Part shown: piece by piece, positions 30,772 to 42,055 of the stretch
Position numbering within the stretch: the first letter of the stretch is position 1
Layout: each line of letters starts with the position of its first letter
Source of the DNA: Tilletiopsis washingtonensis
Lineage: Eukaryota; Basidiomycota; Exobasidiomycetes; Entylomatales
Direction: 5' to 3'
Length of the DNA: 64,000 bases
NCBI RefSeq assembly: GCF_003144115.1
Contig: NW_020312013.1
Coordinates: 124,001 to 188,000 of the forward strand
Program-made: the position numbers and the translations under genes
Notes under the pieces: model-generated
Told to the model about the DNA's origin: nothing
The model's input: only the letters and a program-made list of their open reading frames with translations
Database searches by the model: none

Positions 30772-33700
30772 TTATGCGAGCACCATGGCGAGCAGGGCGA
30801 GGCGCACGTACAGGCCCGCCTTGACCTGCCGGAACACGGCGCAGCGGTCGTCGTACATGACCTGTGCATCCGTGCGTCAGCACCTCGCCGGACCTCGTCT
30901 CGCTCCTTCGCACCGCGCTACTCACATCGTCCGCAAGCTCGTCGTTGCGCGGCAGCGGGTGCAGCAGCACCATCGTCGGCTTGGCGCGGCTCAGCAGCCG
31001 CTGGTCGACGCGGTACGAGCCCTTGACGGCCTCGTACGCCTCGGGCGAGGCGAAGCGCTCCTTCTGCGTGCGCGTCACGTAGAGCACTGGGAGAGCGGGG
31101 GGTCAACAGCTGTGCTGGCCCTGTCGCAAAGCACGACTCACCATCCGTGGAGCTGATGACCTCCTCGATGTTCGACGTCTCGTACTGGCGGATGCCCTTC
31201 TTGCTGAGGCTGCGCTTGATCGCCTCGGGCATCTCCAGACCAGCAGGCGCAACAAAGTTGAGCGTGACGCCGTAGAGGGCGAGGAGCTCGACGAGCGAGT
31301 GCGTCGTGCGGCCGTAGCGCAGGTCGCCGAGCAGCGTCACCGTGAGGCCGCTGACCGTGCCGAGCTCCTCGCGGATGGTGAACACGTCGAGCAGCGCCTG
31401 CGTCGGGTGGTCGCCGGCGCCGTCGCCGGCGTTGATGACGGGCACGGGCGAGGCCTTGGCGGCCTCCTGCGCACTGCCGATCTGCGGGTGGCGCAGCACG
31501 ACGGCGTCGGTGTAGGCGCCGACGGTGCGGATCGTGTCGGCGAGCGACTCGCCCTTGGACACGCTCGAGCGGCTCGTGTTGACGGCCACAACCTGGCCGC
31601 CGCCGCGCACCATGGCCGCCTCGAAGCTGCAGCTCGTGCGCGTGCTCTCCTCGAAGAAGAGCGTCGTCAGCACGCGGCCGCGCAGCACGTCGATGACGCC
31701 GTGGCGCTCGACCTGCAGGCGCAGCTCCTGCGCCACCGTGAAGAGGGCGTGCAGGTCGTCGCGGTTGAACTGGCGCGGCGTGAGGATGTGCTTGCGCGTG
31801 TACGTCGGGTGCACGAGCATCGAGCGCAGCGACGGCAGGCGCGCGTCGGGCGCCGCAGCCGGCGACGGCGCGAACGCCGACATGAGGCTGACGCTCTGGC
31901 GCTGCGCCGCCGGCGGCGCAATCACCTCGAGCGAGCCGAGCTGCGGCGACTTGGCATCGCCCAGCGCCAGCTGCGGCGGCGACGAGGGCACATCGAACGG
32001 CAGCACGGGCCGCTGCGAGCTCGTGCCGGGCGTCTGCGAGAAGGAGACGCGGCGCGCGGCTGCGGCAGCCTGCACGCCGGGCGTGGCGACGGCGATGGCC
32101 TTGGACGAAGTCGCCGCGGTGAGCACGCCGGCGATGTTGGCGCCAAACGTGCCGTCCGACAGGCTCTCGCCATCAACGACGACAGCCTTGCCGCGCACGA
32201 GCACGCGGTGGATGAAGCCGCGCGTGGAGCGGGCCGAGAGGGGCGACCAGTGCGCCTGGCGGCGCAGCACGGCGGGCCGGTCGACGTCGACCTCGATGTG
32301 CGTGTCGGGCTGCTCGGCGATGCGGAAGATCTCGCGCGGGCGCGTGCTGAGGCGCGTCAGCACGTCGTCGAGCGTCAGGCGCTGCTCGTTGACCGCCTCG
32401 AGGAGCAGGCGCATCGTCTCCTGGATGCCCGCCTCGGGCGCCGGCGTCTCGCCGAGCTCGAGCGCCAGGCGGTACGGCGTCGCGCCGACGCAGAACACGT
32501 CGATGTCCACCATGTGCTCCCACAGCGCCGCCTGGTCGTCGGCCGACGGCAGGCACGACGCCTGCGGGTACATCTCCGTGTTGAAGAAGAGCGAGTAGAC
32601 GCCCACGTCGCACGTCACGTCCATGCCCTTGGCCTTGCTCAGCACGACGAGCGCCATGTCGTCGCGGCGCATCACGTTGGTGACGTGCACGCTGCGGCTG
32701 TGCAGGCTGGCGAGCAGCAGCACCGAGGCGAGGTCGTTGCCGCGCGCATCCGTCACGATCGGCCGGCTCTCGGGCCACGCGGCAAAGTGCGCCGAGAGCG
32801 TGGCAATCTTGCTCACGTCGGCGCCGAGCGCGTCGAAGGAGACGACGAGCGAGCGCGCGCGCTGCGCCAGCTCGGCGACGAGCGCCGAGTTCTCGCGCGT
32901 CGCCGAGAGCGACAGCGCCACGTCGCAGTGCGCCGAGCCCGACACCTTGCCCTCGGCCACCGCCAGCGAGCCCTCGTCGGTGATGGCGTGGCCCGCCTTG
33001 AGGCCGACGGGCATGAACTGCACCGTCGTGAAGCCCGCGGCGAGCGAGGCCTTGGTGATGGCGGCAATGTCACGCGCGCCCGTCGCCGGGTCGGCGAGGC
33101 TCGGCACGAAGGCCTGCACGTTGACGAGGCCGGGGAACGTGTGGCTCGTGTGGCTCGTCTTGAAGTCGACGGGCGAAATGTCAAAGTTGCTGCCGGCGGC
33201 GCGGTGGCGCGCAATGGCCTCGACGAAGAGCTTGGCGTTCTTGACGTTGGTGATGAGCGGGATGCTGCGGTCGATGGCCAGGCGGCGCGCGCGGTAGCCC
33301 ATCGACGTGAAGTTGACGGGCCGGCGGTACTTGTTCTTCGACGGCAGCGAGATGAAGAGCGACGAGAGGCCCTGGTCGAGGTGGGTGAGGAGCGAGTAGG
33401 CGGCCTTGCTGCTCTCCTCGCCCTTCCACTCGTCGTCCTCGGGCAGCGCCTCGAGGTGGATCACCGGCACGCCGTGCTCCGAGTAGAAGTCGGCCGAGCC
33501 CGACGAGCCGTAGAGCGTAAAGCCGAGGGCGTGCAGCGTGCGCACCGACGGCAGCAGCTCGACCTTCTCGCTGAAGCTGCCGATGGAGAGCAGCACGTTC
33601 TTCGTCGGCAGCTTGATGCCCGAGGCAATCATGCCCTTGAGGTACGCCTCGTACTTGTTGCGGCCCATGCACGCCACCTCGCCCGTCGACGCCATCTCGA

Positions 33701-36700
33701 CGCCGAGAATCGGGTCGGCGCCGGCCAGGCGCGAGAAGGAGAACTGCGGCACCTTGACGCCGACGTAGTCGCGCGACGGCATCTGCAGCGGCGGGTACGG
33801 CTCGACGGGCAGGCCGAGCATCACGTCCGTCGCCATCTGGATGGCATCGACGCCCGTCACCTTGCTCACGAAGGGGAACGAGCGCGCGGCGCGCACGTTG
33901 CACTCGATGACCTTGATCTCGTTGTTCTTGGCGATGAACTGGATGTTGAAGGGGCCCGTGACGTGCAGCGAGGCGGCAATCTTGGCCGTCGCCGCCTCGA
34001 TGCGGCGCACCGTCTCGGGGTCGAGGTCCTGCGGCGGCAGGATGAGGGTGGCGTCGCCCGAGTGCACGCCGGCGTTCTCGACGTGCTCGGAGACGTAGTG
34101 CATGATCATCTTGCCGTCGCGCGCCACGGCGTCCATCTCAATCTCCTTGGCGCCCTCGAGGTACTTGGTGATGACGACGGGGTGGTCGCGGTTCACGGCC
34201 GTGGCCTGCGAGAGGTAGCTGCTGAGGTCCTCGGGCGAGTAGACGACGTTCATCGCCGCGCCGGAGAGCACGTAGCTGGGGCGCACGAGGACGGGGTAGC
34301 CGAAGCGCGCGCACGCCTCGTGCGCCTCCTCGAAGCTCGTCAGCTCCTTCCACAGCGGCTGGTCGACGCCGATCTTGTCGAGCATGCGCGAGAACTTGTA
34401 GCGGTTCTCCGCCATGTCGATCATCTCGGGCGACGTGCCGAGGATCTTGACGTTCTGGCGGTGCAGCGGCAGCGCAATGTTGTTCGGCGTCTGGCCGCCC
34501 ATCGAGATGATGACGCCCGTGGCGCGCTCGGCGTCGTAGATGTCCATGACCGTCTCGAGCGAGATGTTCTCAAAGTACAGGCGGTCCGCCTCGTCGTAGT
34601 CCGTCGATACGGTCTCGGGGTTGTAGTTGACCTGCGGGGGAGAAGGGTCAACAGAGGCCGCGCATACGGGCCGCGCGGCGGCACCCTCACCATGACCGTC
34701 TTGAAGCCGCGCTCGCGCAGCGTGCGGATGGCGCGCACGGCGCACCAGTCGAACTCGACCGACGAGCCGATGCGGTACACGCCCGAGCCGAGCACCATGA
34801 CGCCCTTGTCCTCGAACTTGACGTCGTGCTCGGCGGCGTTGTACGTCGTGTCTGGCACAAATGCGCGTGAGCGGCGGTGTGGTGCGAGGTGCTGCGGCAC
34901 GACGACTCACAGAGGTAGTTGGTGTAGGCGGGGAACTCGGCGGCGACAGTGTCGATCTGCTTGACGAAGGGCATGATGTTGTGCTCCTTGCGCATGCTGC
35001 GCACCGCCAGCTCGGTGCTGCTGAGGAACTTGGCCATCTGCCGGTCGCTGAAGCCGAGCTGCTTGGCCTGCGTGAGGAGCGCGACGGGCAGCGTGCCGGC
35101 CGTGTAGGTGCGGAACACCTCGGCGGCGTCCGAGAGGCCCTTGAGCTTCGAGAGGAACCAGCGGTCAATCGACGAGGCCTGGTGGATCTGGTCGACGGTG
35201 TAGCCCTTGGCAAAGGCATTGGCGATGGCGAACATGCGCTTGTCCGTCGGGTTCATCAGCTCCTCGTCGATCTCGGCCGGGTCGGCGTAGTCGTTCTGCG
35301 AGACGTGTGAGCGGCGCTGCGACACGACGTGCCGCCGCGGACACTCACCTGGCCGAAGCCGTCGAACTGGTAGTCGATCGAGCGGATCGCCTTCTGGATG
35401 GCCTCCTCGAAGGTGCGGCCGATGCTCATGACCTCGCCGACGGACTTCATCGAGCTGCCCAGCTTGGAGCTGACGCGGACGAACTTGCGCAAGTCCCAGC
35501 GCGGGAACTTGCACACGACGTAGTCGAGGCTCGGCTCGAAGCAGGCGCTCGTCTCGCGCGTGACCGAGTTGCGGATCTCGTTGAGCGGAATGCCGAGGCC
35601 CAGCTTGGCGGCAATGAAGGCCAGCGGGTAGCCCGTCGCCTTGCTCGCCAGCGCCGACGAGCGGCTCAGGCGCGCGTTGACCTCGATGATGCAGTACTCC
35701 TTCGAGTGCGGGTTGAGCGCGTACTGGATGTTGCACTCGCCGACTACGCCCAGGTGCCGGATGACGTTGACGGCCGTCGTGCGGAGCATGTTGTAGTCGG
35801 CGTCGTCGAGCGTCTGCGACGGCGCAATGACGATCGAGTCGCCCGTGTGGATGCCGAGCGGGTCGAAGTTCTGCAAAGAAGGGCGTCAGCGCCGCGCCAG
35901 GCATCTCGTGCACTTCTTGACTTACCTCCATGTTGCAGACGGTGATGCAGTTGTTGCGACAGTCGCGCACCACCTCGTACTCGACCTCCTTCCAGCCCTT
36001 CATGCTCTTCTCGACGAGCACCTGCGGCGAGTTGGCAAATGCGGCGACGCAGAGGCGGCGCAGCTCCTCCTCGTTCTTGGCAAAGCCAGAGCCGAGGCCG
36101 CCGAGAGCAAAGGCGGCGCGCACGATGACGGGGAAGCCGATGCTCTTGCTCGCCGCCAGCGCCTCGTCCCAGTTGACCGCCGACGCCGAGGGCGCGCAGC
36201 GCTCGCCGATCTGCTCCATGGCGCGCGCAAACAGCTCGCGGTCCTCCGTCGTGATGATCGTGTCGATGGGCGTGCCGAGAATCTTGACGCCGAGCTTCTC
36301 GAGCTCCTCCTTGATGGCAATGCCCACGTTCAGCGCCGTCTGGCCGCCAAACGTCACGTAGATGCCGTCGGGACGCTCGTGGCGCACCGTCTTGAGCACG
36401 AACTCGGGCGTCACGGGCAGGAAGTACACCTTATCGGCCAGGCCGGCGCTCGTCTGGATCGTGGCGATGTTGGGGTTGATGAGCACCGTGTAGATGCCCT
36501 CCTCCTTGAGCGCCTTGATGGCCTGCGAGCCCGAGTAGTCGAACTCGCCGGCCTGGCCGATCGACAGGCCGCCCGAGCCGAGCACCAGCACCTTGCGCAC
36601 ATCCACGCGCGGGTACACGGCCGCGTTCTCGGCCGCCAGGCCGCCGGTGAAGGCGACGGGCGGCAGCTGTGCGGCATCGTCGCCGGCCGCCTTGATGGCG

Positions 36701-38351
36701 GCGCAGTCCTGCACGCTGCGCAGGAACACGTCGAAGAGAAACTCGGTGTCGCGCGGGCCGGGCGTCGACTCGGGGTGGAACTGCACGCTGAAGTAGGGGC
36801 CCTGCGTGCAGTGGATGCCCTCGTTCGAGCCGTCGTTGGCGTTGACGAAGAGCTCGCCCCAGCCCTTGTGCGCGGGCAGCGACGACGCCAGCACCTGGTA
36901 GCCGTGGTTCTGCGACGTGATGTAGCAGCGGCCCGAGAGCTGGTCGGTGCACGGAATGTTGTGGCCGCGGTTGCCGAATTTCATCTGTGGCAGGGTGTCA
37001 GTGACGGCCCACACTGGCAGCACCAGCAGCTGCACGCACCTTCTCCGTCTTGGCGCCGGCGGCAAGCGCCAGCAGCTGGTGGCCGAGACAGATGCCGAAG
37101 ATGGGAATGGCCGCGACGCCCGTGCGCTCCATGAGCTTGGCGATGCGCGCAATCGTCGGCGCACAGCTCGTCGGGTCGCCGGGACCGTTGGAGATGAAGA
37201 GGCCGTCGAAGGGCTCCTCGCTGGCGGCGAGGAAGTCGTGGTCCCACGGCACCACCTTGAGCTCGGCGCCGCGGCTGGTGAAGCAGCGGATCTGGTTGTA
37301 CTTCATGCCCACGTCGAGCGCCAGGATGCGCAGCGGGCGGCCGCTCGGGTGCTGCAGCGGCGCCACGCCGGCGGGCGCCAGCGAGCCGCCGGCACTCGTG
37401 TTGGCGGGCGTGTAGAGGCGCGGCTGCGTCGACGAGACGACGGCGACGAGGTTGCGCGCGTTGGGGTCGGCGTACGGCACGTCGTCGAACTCGGCGCGCC
37501 AGTCGGCCGCGACGCCGTTGGCGGGCGCGGGCGCGCTGCGCGCGGCGAGCAGCTTGCCGAGCATGCTGCCGCTGGAGCGGATGCGCTTGGTGAGGGCGCG
37601 CGTGTCGACGCCGTAGATGGCCGGCACGCCCTGCTCCTTGAGCCACGCGCCGAGCGACGAGGCGGCGAGGTAGTGGGCAAAGTCGTGGCTGTAGTACGCG
37701 ACGACGAGGCCGGCGACGTGGATGCGCGAGCTCTCAAACGGGCTTGCCAGCAGCGAGGCGATCGACGACTCGGCCTCCTCGCGGCTCGGCACGCCGTAGT
37801 TGCCCGCCAGCGGGAACGTCAGCACGAGGATCTGCCCCTCGTACGACGGGTCGGTGAGCGACTCGACGTAGCCGACCATGCCTGGAGAGTGCGTCAGCGC
37901 TGCACGGCGAAGCAGGCGTAGCAGAAGCGGCTTGCAGGGCTATGGCAGTAGGAGTGCAGCGTCCCAGCTGCAGGCCGCAGTGGGCACAGAGCCCTAGACT
38001 GCTGCTGCTCCTCTTGCTATGGAGCAGCTGCCCACTGCCTCTCCTCTTCTGCTTCGTGCCTCTCCAGTCCTCCGCCGCATCTCAGTGCCTCGCTCCTCGC
38101 ACCGCAGACTCACCAGTCTGGAAGACGCATTCGCCCGAGATGCTCTTGCCCTCTGCGCCGAAGCTGATGCCGCGGTGTGCGCTGCCGTCGGCGAGCTCGA
38201 GGAGCATGCTCGGCGCCGGCGCGCTGCCCAGCGGCGCCGACGTGGCCGGCGGAGCGGGCGAGGGCGTGCGCTGCACCGTGGCACTGCGCACCATGGGCGC
38301 CGGACGCGCCGGCGCCGCAGCAGCGGCGCTGGCGGAAGTCGAGGAAGACAT
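30772..38351 (-). CDS. URA2: URA2/CAD-type multifunctional protein: glutaminase, carbamoyl-phosphate synthetase, inactive DHOase-like, aspartate transcarbamylase
   Basis: Predicted 2315-residue enzyme for the first two steps of pyrimidine synthesis. Exons on the minus strand: 38351-38114, 37881-37040, 36984-35926, 35870-35349, 35295-34911, 34851-34691, 34631-31142, 31086-30926, 30861-30772. Order: glutamine amidotransferase with nucleophile motif GICLGHQL and QFHPES (His near residue 430); two CPSase halves (from [22 protein letters not shown] region near 490 and [17 protein letters not shown] near 1030); MGS-like domain; DHOase-like domain (about 1565-1890); linker; ATCase (about 2010-2315) with [11 protein letters not shown] and HPTQALLD. 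The DHOase-like part lacks the HxH zinc motif (VQAFVPSL stands there), as in fungal Ura2. The linker has RRVSF, a PKA-type consensus. UTP feedback is known for the family. Confidence 0.97.
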
Positions 38352-38884
38352 TTGGCTTCGGCGACTAGAGACCGGCTTGCGGCGGTGAAGCACGCGAGCG
38401 GCGGTGAGGAAGGAGGTTCAGGGAATGTGAGAGGATTGAGGAAAAGGGTGACGCGAGAGGAGGAGTGTAGAGAGAGGAGGTAGGGTGGTGCTGCCGACCG
38501 TGACCTTGTCCTCTCAAGGCTTCAGGAAGGGAGAGAAGGAGTCGGACGAAGGAGGACGGGAAGAAAGAGGGCGCGTCGCGCGCGGTACCGAGGACGGCCT
38601 CTCGCTCTGCGCAGAGAGAGCAAGCCACCGCAGAGCGCGCCTTAGCGCCCGCAGAAGGCCGGCCGCCAGCGAGAAGGACCGATGCCGTCGGCGCGGCTGC
38701 AGCTGCAGCGCATCGACGGCCAAAAATCGAGCGCACGTGACGCGCTCGGAATGCGGAGAGGCGCGGCTCCCTTCTCGTGCGAGACGCGACGCTGCTGTTC
38801 GCACGGTGCGACGTCCATCTCGAGCCTCTCCCTCTTCCCTCTCCTCTCCTCTCCCTCCGCACCGCCCGCTCAACGCACGCAGCC
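38352..38884. other. Bidirectional promoter, URA2 / PAF1
   Basis: About 0.53 kb between divergent genes. It holds CACGTGAC at 38734-38741 next to an A-run (CCAAAAATCG). Both sides are pyrimidine-rich toward their start codons: C/T on the plus strand before 38885 and G/A before 38351. No TATA box recognised. Confidence 0.6.
38734..38741. promoter_or_regulatory. CACGTGAC (E-box) site between URA2 and PAF1
   Basis: CACGTGAC in the shared promoter, about 385 bases from the URA2 start and 144-151 bases from the PAF1 start. Same octamer as in four other gene-free regions. Confidence 0.45.
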
Positions 38885-41312
38885 ATGTCGCGCAAGCGGC
38901 CCGACCTCATCGAGCGTTCGCGCTATCCCAATCCCTTGCCTCTGCCCCCCTACCCTCCCAAGCTGCTCTCGATCCCCACGCCCTCGTCGCGCTACGCACA
39001 TCCCTCCTTCACCTCGCGCCTCGCCTCGCACCATGCGCTCCCGCTCGTCGTCGATGCAGACGCAGGCATGCCGCTGGCGCACATGCTGCTCTCGCACGCG
39101 CCGAGCTGGGGCGGGCCGGAAGGGCACGATGTGGCGCCCGCTGCCAGCCTCAACCTCGAGGAGCTCGACGAGGAGGACCGCTGGCTGCTCAGCGCAGACC
39201 TGCTCGACCCCGCAGCGGCAGCCGCGGCCGCAGCAGCGGCCGCGGCACAGGCGGCGGCCATGGAGGGCACGCAGCAGAGCGCCATGCCCGAGCCGGCGGC
39301 CAATGCAGTCACGTGGCTGCGCCGCACCGAGTATCTGGCGGCCAACGAGCTGCGCAAGGAGAGGCGCGAGAATGGGTGAGTCAGAGCGCTTCATCAGGAT
39401 GCCGAGATGGAGCGGAGGACTGCGCGGAGCCTTCATGCTTTATGGCAGCAGCCCAGCTGGTCATCACTCGCCGCCTCTGAGCACCCAGCTGATCCCCTTT
39501 GCAGTCCCGCCTCGGAGCAAATCGACGTCTCGCGTCCCGCGCAGCTGGCGCGCATCGAGGCGACGTTCGAGGCGGCCAACCGGCCGCTGGCGGAGCTGCG
39601 GCACCCCACCAAGCCCGGCCTGCGCGCCGTCGAGGCGTTCGACGTGCTGCCCGACAACGAGACGTGGGCGACGGAGTTTGCTGTGTTCAGGTTCGCGGAC
39701 CCGCCGGGCAGGGGCGCGGGACGGGTGAGTTGCTGAGTCGCGCTTTTCAAGCAGGAGAGAGGAAGCTTCGCTGGCTGGCGATTTGGCTGCTGCTGCTACC
39801 TCTCTCGCTGCTGCTGCTCTCAAGGCTGACTCTACTTCATCTTCCTCTCACTCCAGAACGACAAGCAAGTGCAATCCGACGCGCGCCTCTCCAGCATGCT
39901 GCTGCGGCTGTACGGGCACAACTGGTATGCCTCCTACCTCCCCTCTCTCGACGCCGACGAGCTGCTCTCCGCCACTTCTCTCGACGCCGAAGGCTCTGCC
40001 TCCGCGCGTCTCTCAGCAGAGGAGAAAGAGGCGCGCCGCCAAGCGCGGGAAGATGAGGCGGCGGCGCTGTTTGAGAAGCGCCGCGCGGCGGGCTATGTGG
40101 ATGAGGTGGGCATGAAGGAGATGGAGGCTGCCGAGGAGGCAATGCGGGCGTATGCGCGCCGACAAGCGAGAAAGAATGCGGCGGAGGAGGAGGCACCGTT
40201 GCCTGCTGATCTGGTGAGTTTGCCATGGCTCACTGGCAGCGGATCGTGCTTGGCTCATGCTTTCATCATGCGCGCAGTCGAAAGAGCGCAGCACGTACTA
40301 CCGCTATGGGCGCGACTACGAAGGCGCAGACGTCGGACCATCAGCCGACATCTTGCTCGTGCTCACCTCTGGCGCCTCGAGTCGTGTCGATCCGGCCTCT
40401 GTCTCCGCCTCGGGCGTGGAGCTGTCCAGCCCCAACGGCACGCTCCCAGCGCTCAGCTCCTACGACTCCAACTTCCTCGTACGCGGCGAGCCGAGCGCTG
40501 CTTCCGCGGAGACGCAGCAGAAGAAGGGCGTGGCGTATTACCACCCCATCGCGCGCCGCGGCGGGCTGCGCATCAAGCGCAAGACGCAGCATCTGGCGCC
40601 CGAACAGGCGGCCGAGTGGCGCTACTTTGAGGAGTGCCGTCTGGGACATGGCGCGCCGTCGGCGTATGATCTTGTTGATCGGCTGTACGTGCGGCAGGAG
40701 GTGGATGAGCTCAAGGAGCTGCCCGAGTATCCCGCGCAGCCCAGCCCCGAGCCGCAAGAGGACGACGAGGAAGATGCGCCTGCCGACGAGGACGCCGACG
40801 CCGATGCCGACGCAGACGCAGACGCCGATGGAGAAGTGCAGGCATCGTCGTCGCCCTCGAAACGTCAAGTCAACGGCGAGAAGCGCAAGAGTCCAGCCGC
40901 AGCTTCGTCCTCGCAAGCGTCAGACGATGACGAGGCAGCTCCGACTGCGGCGGCAGGACGCCGGCGCGCCGCCGTGTCGCGCGACGACGAGTCGGAGGAG
41001 GACGCGCCGGCCGACGACGACGACGACGAGGATGGCGAGGGCAAAGCCTCGGACGCGGCGGGCTCGGAGGACATGTCGGACGACGACCAAGATGCGGAGA
41101 GCCTGGATGCCGACGAGGAACTGGCGGCGCTGGAGGATGAAGCCAAGGAGGGCGGCGATGAGGAGCCGCTGCAGGAGGGGACGGGACGAGGTGGCCGGAG
41201 GAGAACAGCGGCTGCGCAGGCGGCGCCGGCGACGCAGGAGGACGCCGAGAAGGAGCAGCAGCCTGCTCCGCCGGCGCAGACGCAGGACGAGGACGAGGAG
41301 ATGGAGGATTGA
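38885..41312 (+). CDS. PAF1: RNA polymerase II-associated factor 1 (Paf1 complex)
   Basis: Predicted 700-residue nuclear protein, core subunit of the Paf1 complex that couples RNA polymerase II elongation to histone H2B ubiquitylation and H3 methylation. Exons 38885-39375, 39505-39724, 39857-40213, 40278-41312; phases agree. The N-terminus carries the family signature RPDLIERSRYPNPLPLPPYP followed by PKLL. WLRRTEYLAANELRKER lies at about residues 146-162. Later blocks are VEAFDVLPDNETWATEFAVF, SKERSTYYRYGRDYEG and YYHPIARRGGLRIKRK. A poly-Ala tract sits near residues 110-125 in the N-terminal part. From about residue 505 the C-terminus is acidic and low-complexity (repeated DADADA and EEDAPADDDDDED). 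It is divergent from URA2. Confidence 0.96.
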
Positions 41313-42055
41313 AGCTCGATGAAGTGGAGCGAGGGGATGCAATCACAAGTCTATTGTCACGCGAAGAACAACGGACGACTTTGAGAGCGAGAGGCTCTGC
41401 CGGGGCTGGGCGAGGAAGAGGGCGCGCAAGCCGAATAGCACTCGGCGCGGAGGTGCTGTAATCGCCAGCTTGATCCGACTACAATCCGAATTTGTAGTCA
41501 CGCGCAGGCGCGCACCTGAGCAGCAGAGCGCGCCGCGCTCGGTGCTCAGGGGGCATGACGACGGCTCGTCCCGGGTGCCGCTTTCGTCTCTCTCACGCAG
41601 CCGTTTGTTCCTCGAGGTACACTCGACACAGCCCGAAGAAGCGCTCTCGGAGTGGGAGGGGATAGATGAAAGAAGCGAGGCACGTTCCCGCCATATGCGA
41701 GCTGATGAGGGCGCGCCCAAGGGGCCGGACCGCGGGGCCGGGCGTCTGATGAGGCGCTGCCGCTTCTTGCGCGACACCGCCGCCTCGTCAAGCGGGCAGC
41801 GCCAGCAGCACATCTGACAGGCACGCTCGCTGCTCTCCGAGATGACTTCATCCTGCGCGGATCTGCTCCTGCGGTGAGGTCAAAGTGCGCGATAACACAG
41901 CCCTCGAGGCTGCGCCGCACGCCGAGCCGAGAGCTGCCTCGCTGGCCGCGTTGGCCGGAGGCGCTGCTGGGACCCACGCTGGCGCCTATATGAAGCGAAG
42001 CACAGCCGCTCTCCTCTCGCCCACCCCACCACCCTCACATCTCGCTGCAAGCAAG
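41313..42055. other. Intergenic region upstream of the lipase
   Basis: About 0.74 kb. The first part is the 3' flank of PAF1. A TATA-like TATATGAA lies at 41986-41993 and a C/T- and C/A-rich leader precedes the lipase ATG. No gene recognised. Confidence 0.6.
41986..41993 (+). promoter_or_regulatory. TATA-like element of the lipase gene
   Basis: TATATGAA within GGCGCCTATATGAAGCG, 63-70 bases upstream of the lipase start codon, is the only AT-rich element near the gene. Inferred from position. Confidence 0.6.

Noticed and set aside
31299-34964. Open frame of 1221 codons on the plus strand opposite URA2
   Set aside because: Antisense shadow of a very well supported URA2 exon; composition is His/Arg/Val/Ala-rich and not protein-like.
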